From positions 1 to 58,887 of IMG/VR virus record IMGVR_UViG_3300042900_000355: DNA of 58,887 nucleotides; one strand, given 5' to 3'. A program made the translations under genes and the position numbers. This DNA is from a virus. This document shows positions 47,701-54,810 of the stretch, piece by piece; within the stretch, counting starts at the first letter, position 1; each line of letters begins with the position of its first letter. The notes below the pieces were generated by a model, which was not told the DNA's origin, searched no databases, and saw only the letters and a program-made list of their open reading frames with translations.

Positions 47701-49927
47701 CGCCCATGCGTCCGGCCCAGGCCTTCACTGCATTCAAATCTTTCAACAGTTCATCTATGGGCATGGGTGGTGATACAAACTCTAGGCCTTCGTCTCCGTC
47801 ATTGTCGCCTTCCAAACTGCCGTCTGGTTCTACTATATAAAACTGATTGTTGGGTCCGGGTCTGTCGCCTGACTGATGGTATCTTGTGTTGACTCTGACT
47901 TCACGACCCACAGCACGACTGAATTCGTCAGCCACTTGATCTGCATCAATCTCGCCGCTGTTCATGCTAGTCCAATAGGGCCAATTCATACCATACATTT
48001 GCTCGACACCACTCATACGGTCAAGGTCTGTGGCGTCTAGCCAGTCGCTTTCGTCCCAGTTGTCCTGATTTTCTTCACGGTATTCATCAAAGGCCTGATT
48101 GTAGTAATCACTAGAAGGATCAGCATAAACATTAGCAACAAATTGATCAAGTGAATCGGTCTTGTCTGCATCAAGGTCTGCCCACTCGTCTTCATCTACA
48201 TTATTCACAATCCATTCTCTGAGGTATTCTTCGCCGTCCATGCCCCAGGAATCGCGAATTTTATCATCCAGCCATTCCTGGAAATCTTCCTGCATTCGTT
48301 CACGCAGGAGTTCAACATCTCTGCGACCGTTGTAGTCGCCATCATGAAAAAATCGCACAGCATCATCAATGCTACGGCAGCGTTCGTCCTGATCATAATC
48401 TGGTTCCTGTTCAGGATCGTCTGACTTGATGCCGGGCACAATCATTTCAAATTCCATGCCAGCAATAGCACCTGTTTTGGCAGCTTCCCGACGTAAGTTT
48501 TTGCTGCCCATGTTTATTTCAAACAGGTCTTGTTCTTCAAACAATTCAAATTCTCGTGCTAGACTTTCTGACAAACTTACCTTGCCGTCTGCTCGCAACA
48601 GTTGTGGATGACCTTGTGCGTCTGTGACTAGACGCATTTTGTTGGCTTCTCGGCCTGTTTGTCCCGGATGCACATCAACAGTTAGTGCCATCTTGAAACG
48701 TGGATCATCTGCTTGTGCCTTGGTAGGAATGTATCCAGATGACTCACGAATGGCTTCTTGGTCAAACAGTTCTGGATGTGCATCTGCAAAGTCTCGCATG
48801 ATGATGCCTGCCACAGCGTGTGCTTCATTTTCTATAGGCGACCCTGTGTTGCCAGATGTGTGATCCAATTGTTCTAATTCATTTTGACGACAGTGTGCCA
48901 GTTCATGTGCTGTGGTTCGCAAAATATCCATGATATGACGATTGCGAATGTTCACATGCAACACATGTTGATCGGGAATGTACATGCCAAACGAATGATT
49001 TTCTTCACTCCATCCATCATTGTCATGCAGCACAATTTCAGGCATGCGTTCAATACCTAAACGATCAGCAGTGTCTTGAATAAACTGTTGCACCATGTTC
49101 TCAGTGTCATCTTCGTTCAAGAACATTTGTGTGCTGGGTGCCACGCCATCTGGTGAGCTGTAGGGTTGACCTTGATGGCCTTCTGAAAAGCCCCAATGGA
49201 ATTGCGGAGCATGGCCTTGTTCTTTTAGACTTAGTTCGTGATCTTGTGCGGATGTTCTAGCTGTGCGCAAATCTTTGATGCAACCTTTGTTGCGCAAGAT
49301 TTTGAACACAATGTTTTCACAACCAAACTCACCGTGTTTGTCCAGGCCACTTTGACGCATGGCTTTGATCTTGTCCCATAGTCTGCCCATAGCTTCGGCA
49401 TTGCCAGATTTAATGGCACTATGTATTCTAGCATCTAAATCTTCTACCTTGGCTCGCACACAGGTGTCATCTACACGAGCTCGTTTTCTACGTGGTACTT
49501 GAATCCATTCTTCACGTGGGATAGAATACTCGCCTTGACTCACAGGAGACTCGGCTGCGTTTTGCACATACAATTCCACAGGCACGCCGCCAATGCTCAA
49601 TGTGTGTTCGTCGTTGTATTGATATTTTTTGGCGTTGAACAGTTCCTGATATATTTCATTGTCAGCAGGAAATTCCACCACAAGGTGTAGATCAATGTCG
49701 GAATATGGAGTGTAATTGTAGGCAGCATTGCTACCCGAGATAGTGATGTCACGGACGTCAAGGTCGCCCACGCCAAGAAATTCGCGAAAATTGTCAGCAA
49801 TGGCTGTGAGTTTTTCACGCACCTCGGGCAACAAGTGCTCGTCTCGCCCCCAAATTTTAGGGTTGAGACGATTGTGAAACTTTACAGCATCGCTTAGTTT
49901 AAAGGAGTCCAGTTCTGTAATATGCAT
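44798..49927 (-). CDS. 1709-aa multidomain protein: nucleotidyltransferase, zincin, amidoligase, repeats, deaminase, papain-like
   Basis: Domains in order. Residues 1-235: nucleotidyltransferase (ISGSNAAYNY, then SDIDLHLVV 76-84). 265-400: zinc peptidase-like (HELAH 341-345, with ENEAHA giving the third ligand). 488-870: amidoligase of the ATP-grasp-related/GCS group (GMEFE 490-494, GLEFVSPP, STGLHINIS, HIEFRSPGG). 944-1296: five repeats of about 55-90 residues built on a Trp start and an 'A...A..W' helix. 1306-1460: deaminase (RRHAERVA with HAE 1358-1360; TCSPC with Cys1394 and Cys1397). 1475-1640: papain-like (Cys1490, His1549, Asp1562). 1653-1709: basic tail module. LSE|S (454), MTE|G and LAE|S (1300, 1304), LAE|A (1467) and IVE|S (1474) lie at domain borders. 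No frameshift was seen. Confidence 0.82.
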   Translation of the reverse strand: MHITELDSFKLSDAVKFHNRLNPKIWGRDEHLLPEVREKLTAIADNFREFLGVGDLDVRDITISGSNAAYNYTPYSDIDLHLVVEFPADNEIYQELFNAKKYQYNDEHTLSIGGVPVELYVQNAAESPVSQGEYSIPREEWIQVPRRKRARVDDTCVRAKVEDLDARIHSAIKSGNAEAMGRLWDKIKAMRQSGLDKHGEFGCENIVFKILRNKGCIKDLRTARTSAQDHELSLKEQGHAPQFHWGFSEGHQGQPYSSPDGVAPSTQMFLNEDDTENMVQQFIQDTADRLGIERMPEIVLHDNDGWSEENHSFGMYIPDQHVLHVNIRNRHIMDILRTTAHELAHCRQNELEQLDHTSGNTGSPIENEAHAVAGIIMRDFADAHPELFDQEAIRESSGYIPTKAQADDPRFKMALTVDVHPGQTGREANKMRLVTDAQGHPQLLRADGKVSLSESLAREFELFEEQDLFEINMGSKNLRREAAKTGAIAGMEFEMIVPGIKSDDPEQEPDYDQDERCRSIDDAVRFFHDGDYNGRRDVELLRERMQEDFQEWLDDKIRDSWGMDGEEYLREWIVNNVDEDEWADLDADKTDSLDQFVANVYADPSSDYYNQAFDEYREENQDNWDESDWLDATDLDRMSGVEQMYGMNWPYWTSMNSGEIDADQVADEFSRAVGREVRVNTRYHQSGDRPGPNNQFYIVEPDGSLEGDNDGDEGLEFVSPPMPIDELLKDLNAVKAWAGRMGVYTNQSTGLHINISVPEYSKDRLDFVKLALLLGDEYVLDLFGRASNTYAKSALGKVRDRVRQRPEEAQQLLDKMKGQMGELASKAIHGGYTDKYTSINTKDGHIEFRSPGGDWLDENFSQIENTLLRFTVAMSAALNPDAYREEYQKKLYKLLTQDQKGSDTIKYFADYVAGKIPRAALRSFVKQAQLQRKEKRGETSGEKMWWRVSNPGNSYASVEVVASSKKEAIEKALGDDGYPSWANTRQSIVAEPVRPYEEATVPTLNGRPSNPDGNWFLKNSDTNEIIYRFNAVNYQDAYTVLQQWEEAHPGDENIVYGPNTDRSQSGRPNDPNGRYAVVPRSDPALYGRSGRRPEYLFRFNMGNPAEQAQGRYILQAWAARNNVVPADYMVVDTEQWDQPADTVQTDVNPLRPTGPGPWEVASRSNNQVYYNPEFTNRGAAETEARTWLSQNGYNPNDFEVRTRQTAGSTDAASGGIIDVEPDVEVVYPGSTADLARQRATPGTFSGAWKVMNVDTGEELYRFSGIGNSQSDANGIALQWIRSNAPNTDLVQIEVVPIMTEGLAESAGDYELHDRPKLDRVLAKCCRMVVQGQQRDPERYGQVAACVIDPDNRMIYGINLPARDGTRRHAERVAIDKYRKSIGEIPDGSIVVTTCSPCNSPMEERHGESCKDLLNSVGIHKVYAGYQDPTQHDDRDADFRVYVTENDKLWGECQLFAQTFLGKEELAEANEFIVESDERAIAQAQYMQGECAVLALTIHKMDPQRFPLGFVYEFFDSMPDMYIEPDEFDELDPARQQDIQYNHQNWSLTHAYVYDVKTQKYIDARGSHDSPPNIGHDFNATRHNKFPAEIKDLVNVSSYMEWDEAQEKWIVLRGWDALDKAYTPEGQQRAREYAIKYLGVGDSGGKSIENENFADGRNPQDKGDSKRYGVPTKASVGTLRKVAKQGGRKGQLAHWMANMKAGRAKAKRNK
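44799..44806 (-). promoter_or_regulatory. NATAAATA late-promoter-like motif
   Basis: AATAAATA followed by AACAATC and ATG of the DUF5872 gene. It overlaps the stop of the 1709-aa gene and no Shine-Dalgarno is present. Confidence 0.52.
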
Positions 49928-49935
49928 ACGAACTG

Positions 49936-49941
49936 TATTTA
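49936..49941 (-). promoter_or_regulatory. TAAATA late-promoter-like motif
   Basis: GTAAATACAG reading toward the ATG at 49927, eight bases upstream, without a Shine-Dalgarno. It would drive the 1709-aa gene and those downstream. Confidence 0.48.
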
Positions 49942-49944
49942 CCG

Positions 49945-50865
49945 TTAAGCCGCGGCTGCTTCTTTCTTGGATTTCTTCTTGCTACTTGCCAACACTTCTG
50001 TTTTGACTTCTGCAGGGGCAGAATCAGCCAACACAGCCGGTGTGGCTGCAAGAGTGGCATTCATTGCTGCCACTTCTTCAGTGGCCTTGGCAGCCTTTGC
50101 AGCGGCAGCTTGAGCAGCTTCGGGATCAAACATCACACGTAGATCCTTATACAGTTGTTCGTGTGTGTTGTAATCAAACACATAGGTGCCTGTGTGACGC
50201 AACAAGATACGCTTGTCAATCCAAACCTGACCACCTAGATCACGCCAGTTTTCACAGAATGTCCAGTCTTCTGAGTAATAGCGATTTTCACGCACAGCAG
50301 TGTCAAAGTAGGTTTTCATGTACTTGTCCAAACTAGAGTCAAGTCCAATGTCATTGTTGAAATGACGCACAGCAGGGTGAGCATTCAATTTCTCAAATAC
50401 TTCACGTTTCATCAACAAGAAACCAGTGCCAGTTTTTGTAACTTCAACATGGTTGGAGTTGGGATCTTCTGCTTGTCCAGGAATGCCGTTCACGCACCAT
50501 TTTACAGGCAGAGATTTCATTGGGTACAGGCCGCCTATGACATCTTTTTGTGCGTCTAGCAATACCAGCAGGTGCCATGGCTCCCAGCCAATGTCAGCGT
50601 CAATAAACATCAAGTGTGTGGAACCTTCTGTGTTCAAGAACTTGGCTGTGAGTGTGTTTCTAGCACGACTGATCAAACTTTCGTTTGTCATGGTTTCTAC
50701 TGTCCAATCAATGCCCAATTGGCGTGCGGTATTGGCCCATTTGATAAAACTCATAAAAGTTGATTCTGTTAGCTGGCCGCCATAACAGGGCATGCAGATA
50801 TGAACTCGAGTGGTTTTCAAGTAATCGATGTTGACTTGAATTTGTGTTTGTGCTTGATCAGCCAT
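49945..50865 (-). CDS. Glycosyltransferase-like protein (GT2-type) with Ala-rich tail, 306 aa
   Basis: RVHICMPCYGGQLTESTFMS is the first strand, THLMFIDADIGWEPWHLLVL carries the DxD motif (IDADIG), YPMKSLPVKWCVNG and TGTGFLLMKREVFEKL follow. The layout matches a large family of aquatic-phage GT-A proteins. The last 60 residues are an Ala/Lys/Glu-rich disordered tail ending in KKSKKEAAAA. The ATG follows GGAG. A TAAATA lies about 30 bases upstream. Confidence 0.78.
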   Translation of the reverse strand: MADQAQTQIQVNIDYLKTTRVHICMPCYGGQLTESTFMSFIKWANTARQLGIDWTVETMTNESLISRARNTLTAKFLNTEGSTHLMFIDADIGWEPWHLLVLLDAQKDVIGGLYPMKSLPVKWCVNGIPGQAEDPNSNHVEVTKTGTGFLLMKREVFEKLNAHPAVRHFNNDIGLDSSLDKYMKTYFDTAVRENRYYSEDWTFCENWRDLGGQVWIDKRILLRHTGTYVFDYNTHEQLYKDLRVMFDPEAAQAAAAKAAKATEEVAAMNATLAATPAVLADSAPAEVKTEVLASSKKKSKKEAAAA

Positions 50866-50903
50866 TGAAGGTCTCCATAAAAGTTGTGTATTATTTACTA
50901 GGG

Positions 50904-52073
50904 TTATAAAGACTCGGATTTTTTCCAGGCCTCATGTAGTTTAGGCAAGCACGTGGTCCAATCTAAATTGCGTCTAGAATCAATCATTTCAAGATGTCTT
51001 TGCCAACCTTTGTTATCCTGGGCATTGGGAGATTTTTCTATTATACTGCGAATCGTGGAGTGGACATAGTTATGCCCAGCATATTTTTCCATCCAAACTT
51101 GTTTTAGTTTTTCAGAACTGTACTCCAATGCTAAAATTCCGTAGCAGGGATGAATTGCAAATCCTGACATTTTTTTGTAAGTTTGGCGCATATTCTTAAA
51201 CCAATTGTAAGTGTCTTCGGCAATGTCAATATTGTACACACCCAATACAAAGGCCACGTTAAAACTCACAACAGGTATGTTTTGTTCATGCCACCAACAA
51301 ATATTTTGTTCAACAGTTTCCCAGCTCAGGGGATTTCTAATGTATTCAAATGCTGATCCAGTGCCATCAATGCTGAAATTCACCACTAGGGATTTACACC
51401 GGGCCGCCAACTCTACAAACTCCTGTGACGGTCTAATACTACCATTGGTATTTAATGATAGATTCAATTGAGAAATAGTACCAATTTGATCAATTTTTCT
51501 TAAAAACTTCAAGGGCTCTTTGCTCAACATGGGTTCACCGCCGTTGAAATAAAGGCTTGTTAATTGAGATACATCAATGGATTCCCAGGCAGAGTTGTGC
51601 CTGGTGGCGTTAGTTACTCGCACATCAATGATTACGCCATGTGCCGCATCCTCTGCTGCCCAGGCACTACTAAAGTGTGAACTGCACTGAATGCAACGAG
51701 CATTACAAATGGGATCCACATTCCAGTCTAATTTGGTAAGAGTTGGTCGATTCAGATTTACAGCAACTGAGTTAAACTGTTGAATTGCACTGTCTCTTAA
51801 ACTGAAGTTTTTGGGATTATTATCACAACGATCACAACCAGGCACCAATTGACGTGATCTAACTAACTCACGCTGTGATTGGAGATATAAGTCATTATCA
51901 AAGTCGATTGTATCTGTTTCTGGGCCAAGAGTATTGACACAGCATGCGGATATTTTTACTTTGTCTTGATTGACTTTTTCCACATACATTCCGTTAAAAA
52001 TTAACGGGCAGTAGTAAGGATTATCGGTTTGATCGTTCGTCAATGTAATCTTCTGCGATGGGTTGATTTTCAC
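50904..52073 (-). CDS. Radical SAM protein with N-terminal twitch-like cysteines (permuted order), 389 aa
   Basis: Cysteines come first: YYCPLIFNGMYVEK, ISACCVNTLG and PGCDRCDNNPKN lie within the first about 90 residues, resembling a SPASM/twitch tail at the front. The radical SAM motif CNARCIQCSSH follows at about 124-134, then YFNGGEPMLSK (GGEP) and FSIDGTGS. Same order as 28827-29822. The GTG at 52073 lies inside the upstream gene's end (53-base overlap); a TTG ten codons later is an alternative start. Substrate unknown. Confidence 0.82.
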   Translation of the reverse strand: MKINPSQKITLTNDQTDNPYYCPLIFNGMYVEKVNQDKVKISACCVNTLGPETDTIDFDNDLYLQSQRELVRSRQLVPGCDRCDNNPKNFSLRDSAIQQFNSVAVNLNRPTLTKLDWNVDPICNARCIQCSSHFSSAWAAEDAAHGVIIDVRVTNATRHNSAWESIDVSQLTSLYFNGGEPMLSKEPLKFLRKIDQIGTISQLNLSLNTNGSIRPSQEFVELAARCKSLVVNFSIDGTGSAFEYIRNPLSWETVEQNICWWHEQNIPVVSFNVAFVLGVYNIDIAEDTYNWFKNMRQTYKKMSGFAIHPCYGILALEYSSEKLKQVWMEKYAGHNYVHSTIRSIIEKSPNAQDNKGWQRHLEMIDSRRNLDWTTCLPKLHEAWKKSESL

Positions 52074-53118
52074 GTTGTTGATAACTGGCGGTCATTCCGC
52101 CCACAAAGTTTTGTCCGTCCATTTCTGCCACATCAGGTTTGTCCATCAGAGGACCACCTGTGACCCAGGCATCGCAAGTTCTGCGACTGGCGCATTTGAA
52201 CTTTAAAAATTTACAGTAGCCTAGATCTCCTGCGTCAATCACACCTTCGGCGTCCTTGGGTGAGTCGCTGTCAATACCTTGGGCAATGCAGTCTAGTGTG
52301 TCTTGTCGTATGTCAAATGCCGCACAGTTGCCGCACAGACTTTGCTGTGCTTCTTCCATGCTGTCGAGATTCCATTCGTCAACCTTCTTCATCCAAAACT
52401 TGGTGTTGGGCATGTCTGGGTTGAGTGGTCCGTAGCCATATTCGTCGATGGCTTTTTGTCTGTTCTTGAGATTCAGTGTAATGTCTTGTGTGGCAGGAGG
52501 GCACTTTTTGACAGCTTCGGTAACACTTTCTGTGCTGCCTATTGCTGCGTCTAATATTTTGACCACAGTCTGTGCCAGCTTGAGATTGCCTTGAGTCTTT
52601 GGGTACAGACTCATTACTAGTGCAGTTTTTCGCTGATTATTCAATTGTGGCCATGCTGAGCGAATCTCTGTAGCTGACGTCATTCCGGGACCAAACTCCA
52701 CTGTGGGCAAGTAGGCCATGTAGGCGTGCTTGGCAAACGGCTCCAGTCGCTTGGCACCTATCAGTGGTTGCAAGTACGCAGGATTGCCATCTTTCTTTAT
52801 GCCGCCGGCCTGTGGCTGTTTTGTAGCGTCTTTGTCTGAACGCACAAAAATTAACGTGTCCCGAGCAGGATCAAATTTACTAGTAATTTCTTCAGCACGA
52901 AATGGTGATTTAACCTGTACAAAATGACCAGCATCTACCCCAGCCAGCTTGGCCAGTTTTTCTTTTACTGCAAACGGAAATGGTCTAGCTGAGGTATCAT
53001 TGGTGGCTGCCACAAAAACTTCAGCATCAGGGAATGCCCGTTGCGCAGATTGATAAAGTGCTAGGTGCCCTGCATGGAAAGGATGAAATCCCCCGGGCAT
53101 GATTACTACAGTGGTCAT
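52021..53118 (-). CDS. Nucleotidyltransferase fused to a Cys-rich module, 365 aa
   Basis: Residues 1-195 form an NMN-adenylyltransferase-like nucleotidyltransferase: MPGGFHPFHAGHLALYQSA (HAGH 15-18) and MTSATEIRSAW, the [ST]x2xIR strand. VTEAVKKCPPATQDITLNLK begins the second module, with VTE (199-201) as a possible protease site. The module has six cysteines (262, 265, 277, 302, 309, 315), plausibly a metal or Fe-S site, and ends PIAEDYIDERSNR. IAE|D (356) is another candidate site, and the DYIDER tail is shared with 35023-35709. Late-type motif immediately before the ATG. Confidence 0.8.
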   Translation of the reverse strand: MTTVVIMPGGFHPFHAGHLALYQSAQRAFPDAEVFVAATNDTSARPFPFAVKEKLAKLAGVDAGHFVQVKSPFRAEEITSKFDPARDTLIFVRSDKDATKQPQAGGIKKDGNPAYLQPLIGAKRLEPFAKHAYMAYLPTVEFGPGMTSATEIRSAWPQLNNQRKTALVMSLYPKTQGNLKLAQTVVKILDAAIGSTESVTEAVKKCPPATQDITLNLKNRQKAIDEYGYGPLNPDMPNTKFWMKKVDEWNLDSMEEAQQSLCGNCAAFDIRQDTLDCIAQGIDSDSPKDAEGVIDAGDLGYCKFLKFKCASRRTCDAWVTGGPLMDKPDVAEMDGQNFVGGMTASYQQRENQPIAEDYIDERSNR

Positions 53119-53124
53119 ACACTG

Positions 53125-53130
53125 TATTTA
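53125..53130 (-). promoter_or_regulatory. TAAATA late-promoter-like motif
   Basis: ACTAAATACAGTGT directly before the ATG at 53118; the start point would lie about at the ATG. No Shine-Dalgarno. Confidence 0.5.
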
Positions 53131-53134
53131 GTAG

Positions 53135-53572
53135 TTACATATTTTCCAGCAACCACAGATAAATTGGTGTGGAAAATTCTACAATTACCTGGCCATTACA
53201 ACCCATATTTCCATAAAAAGGATTGATAGTTTTGTCACCTGTGCCGTTGAAATTGTGTTCGTATTTGAATGTTTTGATGTTGTCTAACGATATCTCATCA
53301 ATACTAAAATTGGTTAATGTCAACAGTGCATCTTTAACAATTTCGCCAGCGTCATTGACCACAGTATGTTGCTGTGTTTTGCCCGACATTTCAAATATCA
53401 ATGTATGTTCTTGTTCAGCATCTGGAATCCAACATTCAAATGGTATGGTTTCTTTTACATGTTGTTGATCAAGTATCACCAGGCCGTTTAAAATCACACG
53501 CAGGTTTAACGGCACAGTTGGATCAGTGGTGTTAATAATGCAACGAAATGGGGTGAGATTTTCTTGTGTCAT
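53135..53572 (-). CDS. Virion-type beta-rich protein, 145 aa
   Basis: Short beta-sandwich-like sequence: LNLRVILNGLVILDQQHVKE, FECWIPDAEQEHTLIFEMSG, DEISLDNIKTFKYEHNFNGT. The style is like 36327-36626 and probably a decoration or carbohydrate-binding-type domain. It sits two bases from the next virion-type gene. No family assigned. Confidence 0.72.
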   Translation of the reverse strand: MTQENLTPFRCIINTTDPTVPLNLRVILNGLVILDQQHVKETIPFECWIPDAEQEHTLIFEMSGKTQQHTVVNDAGEIVKDALLTLTNFSIDEISLDNIKTFKYEHNFNGTGDKTINPFYGNMGCNGQVIVEFSTPIYLWLLENM

Positions 53573-53574
53573 AG

Positions 53575-53940
53575 TTAATAAGTGATAGTTACAGAATTTA
53601 TAGTGCCACCTTCAAATGCAGTGACATTTGTTCGAACCCATACAAAGTTGCCCACAATGCTTTCGGGATGATAATCAGTAAGTGGGATACTACTGCCATC
53701 ACCAATTTCATACACATCAAACCATGTGGCAGTAGCAGGCACAGTATCTAATGTAGCCTGTAACACAATTCTTCCTTCAAATTGATCCAGGCTAAATGTC
53801 ACAGTTTGTAAACCACCACGCCCACGATAATAATCTGCGGCTTGCGCAGGATCTGAGTACCAGTCTTGGCTGCTTCCGTCATAGTTACCAGATGCTTGCC
53901 CGTAAACTGTGGTAGCCAAAATGATCTGCGTTTGTGACAT
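53575..53940 (-). CDS. Virion-type small protein, 121 aa
   Basis: Thr/Gly-rich beta protein. VYEIGDGSSIPLTDYHPESI and VWVRTNVTAFEGGTINSVTI resemble a small structural family I recall from aquatic T4-like phages. Start at 53940 overlaps the stop of the 54-aa gene as TAATG. Confidence 0.75.
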   Translation of the reverse strand: MSQTQIILATTVYGQASGNYDGSSQDWYSDPAQAADYYRGRGGLQTVTFSLDQFEGRIVLQATLDTVPATATWFDVYEIGDGSSIPLTDYHPESIVGNFVWVRTNVTAFEGGTINSVTITY

Positions 53941-54104
53941 TATGCGCGGTCCGCTTCCACAACAACACCGGCGCCAGCCAGTTCTTCTGCTACTGATTGC
54001 AATGCTGCCACAATGTCATCAGTGGCAATTGCTTGCACTGAGGCATCGTCTTTGACCAATTTTGATAGTTTGATCACAACTATTTCTTCGTGTATTTTTG
54101 CCAT
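53940..54104 (-). CDS. Small protein, 54 aa
   Basis: The frame from ATG 54104 to TAA 53940 gives MAKIHEEIVVIKLSKLVKDD followed by a helical part (DDIVAALQSVAEELAGAG) and an acidic end. It is shorter than 60 codons but has a TAATG junction to the next gene and an AATAAATA motif seven bases before its ATG. Function unknown. Confidence 0.72.
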   Translation of the reverse strand: MAKIHEEIVVIKLSKLVKDDASVQAIATDDIVAALQSVAEELAGAGVVVEADRA

Positions 54105-54111
54105 AGTATAT

Positions 54112-54119
54112 TATTTATT
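54112..54119 (-). promoter_or_regulatory. NATAAATA late-promoter-like motif
   Basis: AATAAATA on the minus strand, overlapping the stop codon of the 231-aa gene and seven bases before the ATG at 54104. No Shine-Dalgarno. Confidence 0.52.
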
Positions 54120-54810
54120 GTTTTTTTACTATGGGCATGGTTTTCCTAACCATGCCCGGGCAAACCATGCTCAGCATGGTTTCATATTGCAGGCTGTTGT
54201 GCTCAATGTAGTAGTAGCTTTCGGTAGCATCATTGCGCCACCAATACACCCGTGTTGGCCTGGTTTCAATATCTAAAAATTCTCGCAAACTCTTGCTGGC
54301 TGCAATGTCATCGCCTTGGGTGGTTACCCATGCAGACAGTCGGGCCTTTTGTGTTTTGCCAAGTGATCGCCCACGGAAATAAGTGCGGTATTGATACTGT
54401 GGATTTTTTAACAGTATGGTATTGGGTGGCAAGTTAAGTTCTGCTCGTTTGAGATCTACAGATTCAATCCAATCGCACGCCATCAATCGACCATGCAAGC
54501 CAAGATTGTTTGTGTACACTGTGAGATAACTGTTAAAGAACACCATTTTCTTTGGGTGAGTTTCTGCGGCCAACAGTGCTCGCATGCCTTCTAAATTGTC
54601 GCGACAGCGTGTGGTAAATTTACTTTCAAATTTTTCGCCATAGCGTTGGTAATGATTATTTCTACTGTGTTCGTACTCCATTCTCATGCGAATGTGTGAC
54701 TGCATTTTCTTTTGATCAAGACTGCGAATACACCCAATCTCGTCCTGCCGCCAGGTCATGGCATATTCATATGCGTTGTAATACAACGAACTGCGCGATT
54801 CACTTCTCAT
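54115..54810 (-). CDS. Conserved hypothetical phage protein, 231 aa
   Basis: Tyr/Arg-rich soluble protein (MRSESRSSLYYNAYEYAMTW; SLREFLDIETRPTRVYWWRN). No family recognised. It overlaps the ClpA-like stop by 11 bases. Its last 50 bases form two nested hairpins (54133-54182) that are also coding. Confidence 0.75.
   Translation of the reverse strand: MRSESRSSLYYNAYEYAMTWRQDEIGCIRSLDQKKMQSHIRMRMEYEHSRNNHYQRYGEKFESKFTTRCRDNLEGMRALLAAETHPKKMVFFNSYLTVYTNNLGLHGRLMACDWIESVDLKRAELNLPPNTILLKNPQYQYRTYFRGRSLGKTQKARLSAWVTTQGDDIAASKSLREFLDIETRPTRVYWWRNDATESYYYIEHNSLQYETMLSMVCPGMVRKTMPIVKKQ
54133..54182. repeat. Two adjacent perfect hairpins with interchangeable arms
   Basis: GGGCATGGTT-TTCCT-AACCATGCCC (54133-54157) and AAACCATGC-TCA-GCATGGTTT (54162-54182). 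The stems share ACCATGC/GCATGGT, so alternative pairings between the two are possible. They lie inside the C-terminal codons of the 231-aa gene. No T-run follows on the minus strand, so this is not a standard terminator. Confidence 0.8.

Noticed and set aside
54133-54157. Intrinsic terminator at the end of the 231-aa gene
   Set aside because: The stem is strong, but the bases after it on the minus strand are A-rich, not T-rich, and it lies within codons.
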